Source: Patescibacteria group bacterium UBA4664 (GTDB taxonomy: Bacteria; Patescibacteriota; Saccharimonadia; CAILAD01; BJGX01). Taken from it: a DNA stretch of 5,213 nucleotides. The stretch is from positions 1 to 5,213 of the forward strand of contig CALRAY010000034.1 in assembly GCA_943353705.1 (NCBI GenBank), given 5' to 3'. The translations under genes and the position numbers were made by a program. Below, piece after piece: positions 4,543 to 5,213 of the stretch; position 1 is the first letter of the stretch; the number at the start of each line of letters is the position of its first letter. The notes under the pieces are model-generated. The model did not search any database. It was not told where the DNA came from and was given only the letters and a program-made list of their open reading frames with translations.

Positions 4543-5213
4543 ATGGACGATATCCTAAAACAATTTAATATTGAAATTACTAAAGCCAATAGCACCGAAC
4601 AGATTGATGCAATTAGGGTTAAGTATTTGGGCAAAAAAAGTTATATTGCAATGCAACTAAGTTCTCTTGCGGATCTATCGGGTAGTGATAGGGCGCAGCT
4701 AGGCATGGCTGTAAATAAAGCAAAAGCTGAAATATCAAATCTAATTAATGATAGAAAGGACAGTATTAGTTCTAGTCAAATTTTTGATATGATTGATATT
4801 TCGAAACCAGGAACTGCTCTATATCAGCGTCCATTGTTAGGTCATATGCATCCATCTAATATAGTACTGCAAGAAACCTATCAAATCTTTACAGAGCTCG
4901 GATTTGCAATAGTCGATAGCCCAGAGATTGAAGATGATTGGCATAATTTTGAGTCTTTGAATATGCCCGAAGTTCACCCGGCTAGAGAGACTCATGATAC
5001 TTTCTATATCAAAGACACAGATAAAAAATTACTTCCTCGAACACATACCTCAGCAATGCAGGTTAGGTTCATGAATAGTAATAAGCCCCCATTTAAAGTC
5101 TTGCTTTCAGGTAAGGCTTTTAGAAATGAGAACGAGGATGCAACACATTCATGGTCATTTGGGCAGATAGAGGGGATAGTGGTAGCAAAGGGCATTAGCG
5201 TAACAGATCTAAA
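4543..5213 (+). CDS. pheS: Phenylalanyl-tRNA synthetase alpha subunit, 3' end cut by window
   Basis: 223 residues are visible and the frame is open at the right edge; complete PheS proteins are usually about 330-350 residues. The enzyme is a class II synthetase working as an alpha2-beta2 tetramer with PheT and charges tRNA-Phe in the cytoplasm. Residues 1-85 form the N-terminal helical hairpin that contacts tRNA, although it is short here. The catalytic domain starts near 95. HPARETHDTFY (145-155) is the diagnostic PheS motif, followed by RTHTSAMQ (166-173) of class II motif 2 and GKAFRNENEDATH (190-202), then FGQIEGIVV (206-214). Motif 3 lies beyond the edge. The ATG directly follows the upstream stop codon, and AAGGAAG at 4530-4536 inside the upstream gene is a suitable ribosome binding site, indicating translational coupling. 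pheT is expected next but cannot be seen. Confidence 0.98.
   Translation, partial: MDDILKQFNIEITKANSTEQIDAIRVKYLGKKSYIAMQLSSLADLSGSDRAQLGMAVNKAKAEISNLINDRKDSISSSQIFDMIDISKPGTALYQRPLLGHMHPSNIVLQETYQIFTELGFAIVDSPEIEDDWHNFESLNMPEVHPARETHDTFYIKDTDKKLLPRTHTSAMQVRFMNSNKPPFKVLLSGKAFRNENEDATHSWSFGQIEGIVVAKGISVTDL

Noticed and set aside
5004..5195. 63-residue frame on the minus strand
   Set aside because: It lies wholly inside pheS, antisense to its conserved motifs, with no promoter or ribosome binding site of its own.

Overview
The window holds five protein genes, all on the + strand, and one strong candidate for a long structured non-coding RNA. Two of the genes are cut by the window edges. The DNA is AT-rich, TGA is used as a normal stop, intergenic leaders are short, and several starts lack a Shine-Dalgarno sequence. 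Together with a tiny four-helix membrane protein abutting pheS, this suggests a small-genome bacterium of the Patescibacteria (CPR), possibly Saccharibacteria-like. That assignment is an inference from style and gene content, because no marker gene in the window settles it. Codes that reassign TGA (Gracilibacteria, Absconditabacteria) are unlikely.

Left part (1-984): the 3' end of a SprT-like zinc metalloprotease with an HEMTH motif, then a short gene for a basic two-helix membrane protein, then a probable terminator. Middle (1023-3154): a promoter and a good ribosome binding site lead into rmuC, which encodes a membrane-anchored coiled-coil protein with a nuclease-like core. 24 bases later comes trpS (tryptophanyl-tRNA synthetase), which has a perfect TATAAT six bases before its ATG and no Shine-Dalgarno, so its transcript is probably leaderless.

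Region 3155-4164 has no recognisable protein gene. Its first half carries a near-consensus promoter (TTGACA, 18 bases, extended TGATATACT), about 495 nt of strongly folded sequence and a classic intrinsic terminator. This is an independent transcription unit for an RNA I do not recognise. Its features are a roughly 28-bp hairpin, a possible six-base loop-loop contact, several further perfect stems, and complementarity between its 5' end and the terminator arm. The second half (3738-4164) is very AT-rich. It holds a perfect DnaA box with two near matches, an 11-bp perfect inverted repeat, promoter-like elements, and three two-codon start-stop ORFs, one behind a perfect AGGAGG.

Right part (4165-5213): a four-helix membrane protein of unknown role and then, with no gap, the 5' two thirds of pheS (phenylalanyl-tRNA synthetase alpha subunit). 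pheS runs off the window and is probably followed by pheT. The two aromatic aminoacyl-tRNA synthetase genes therefore flank the RNA gene, but the terminator and the 427-base gap make direct attenuation of pheS by that RNA unlikely.
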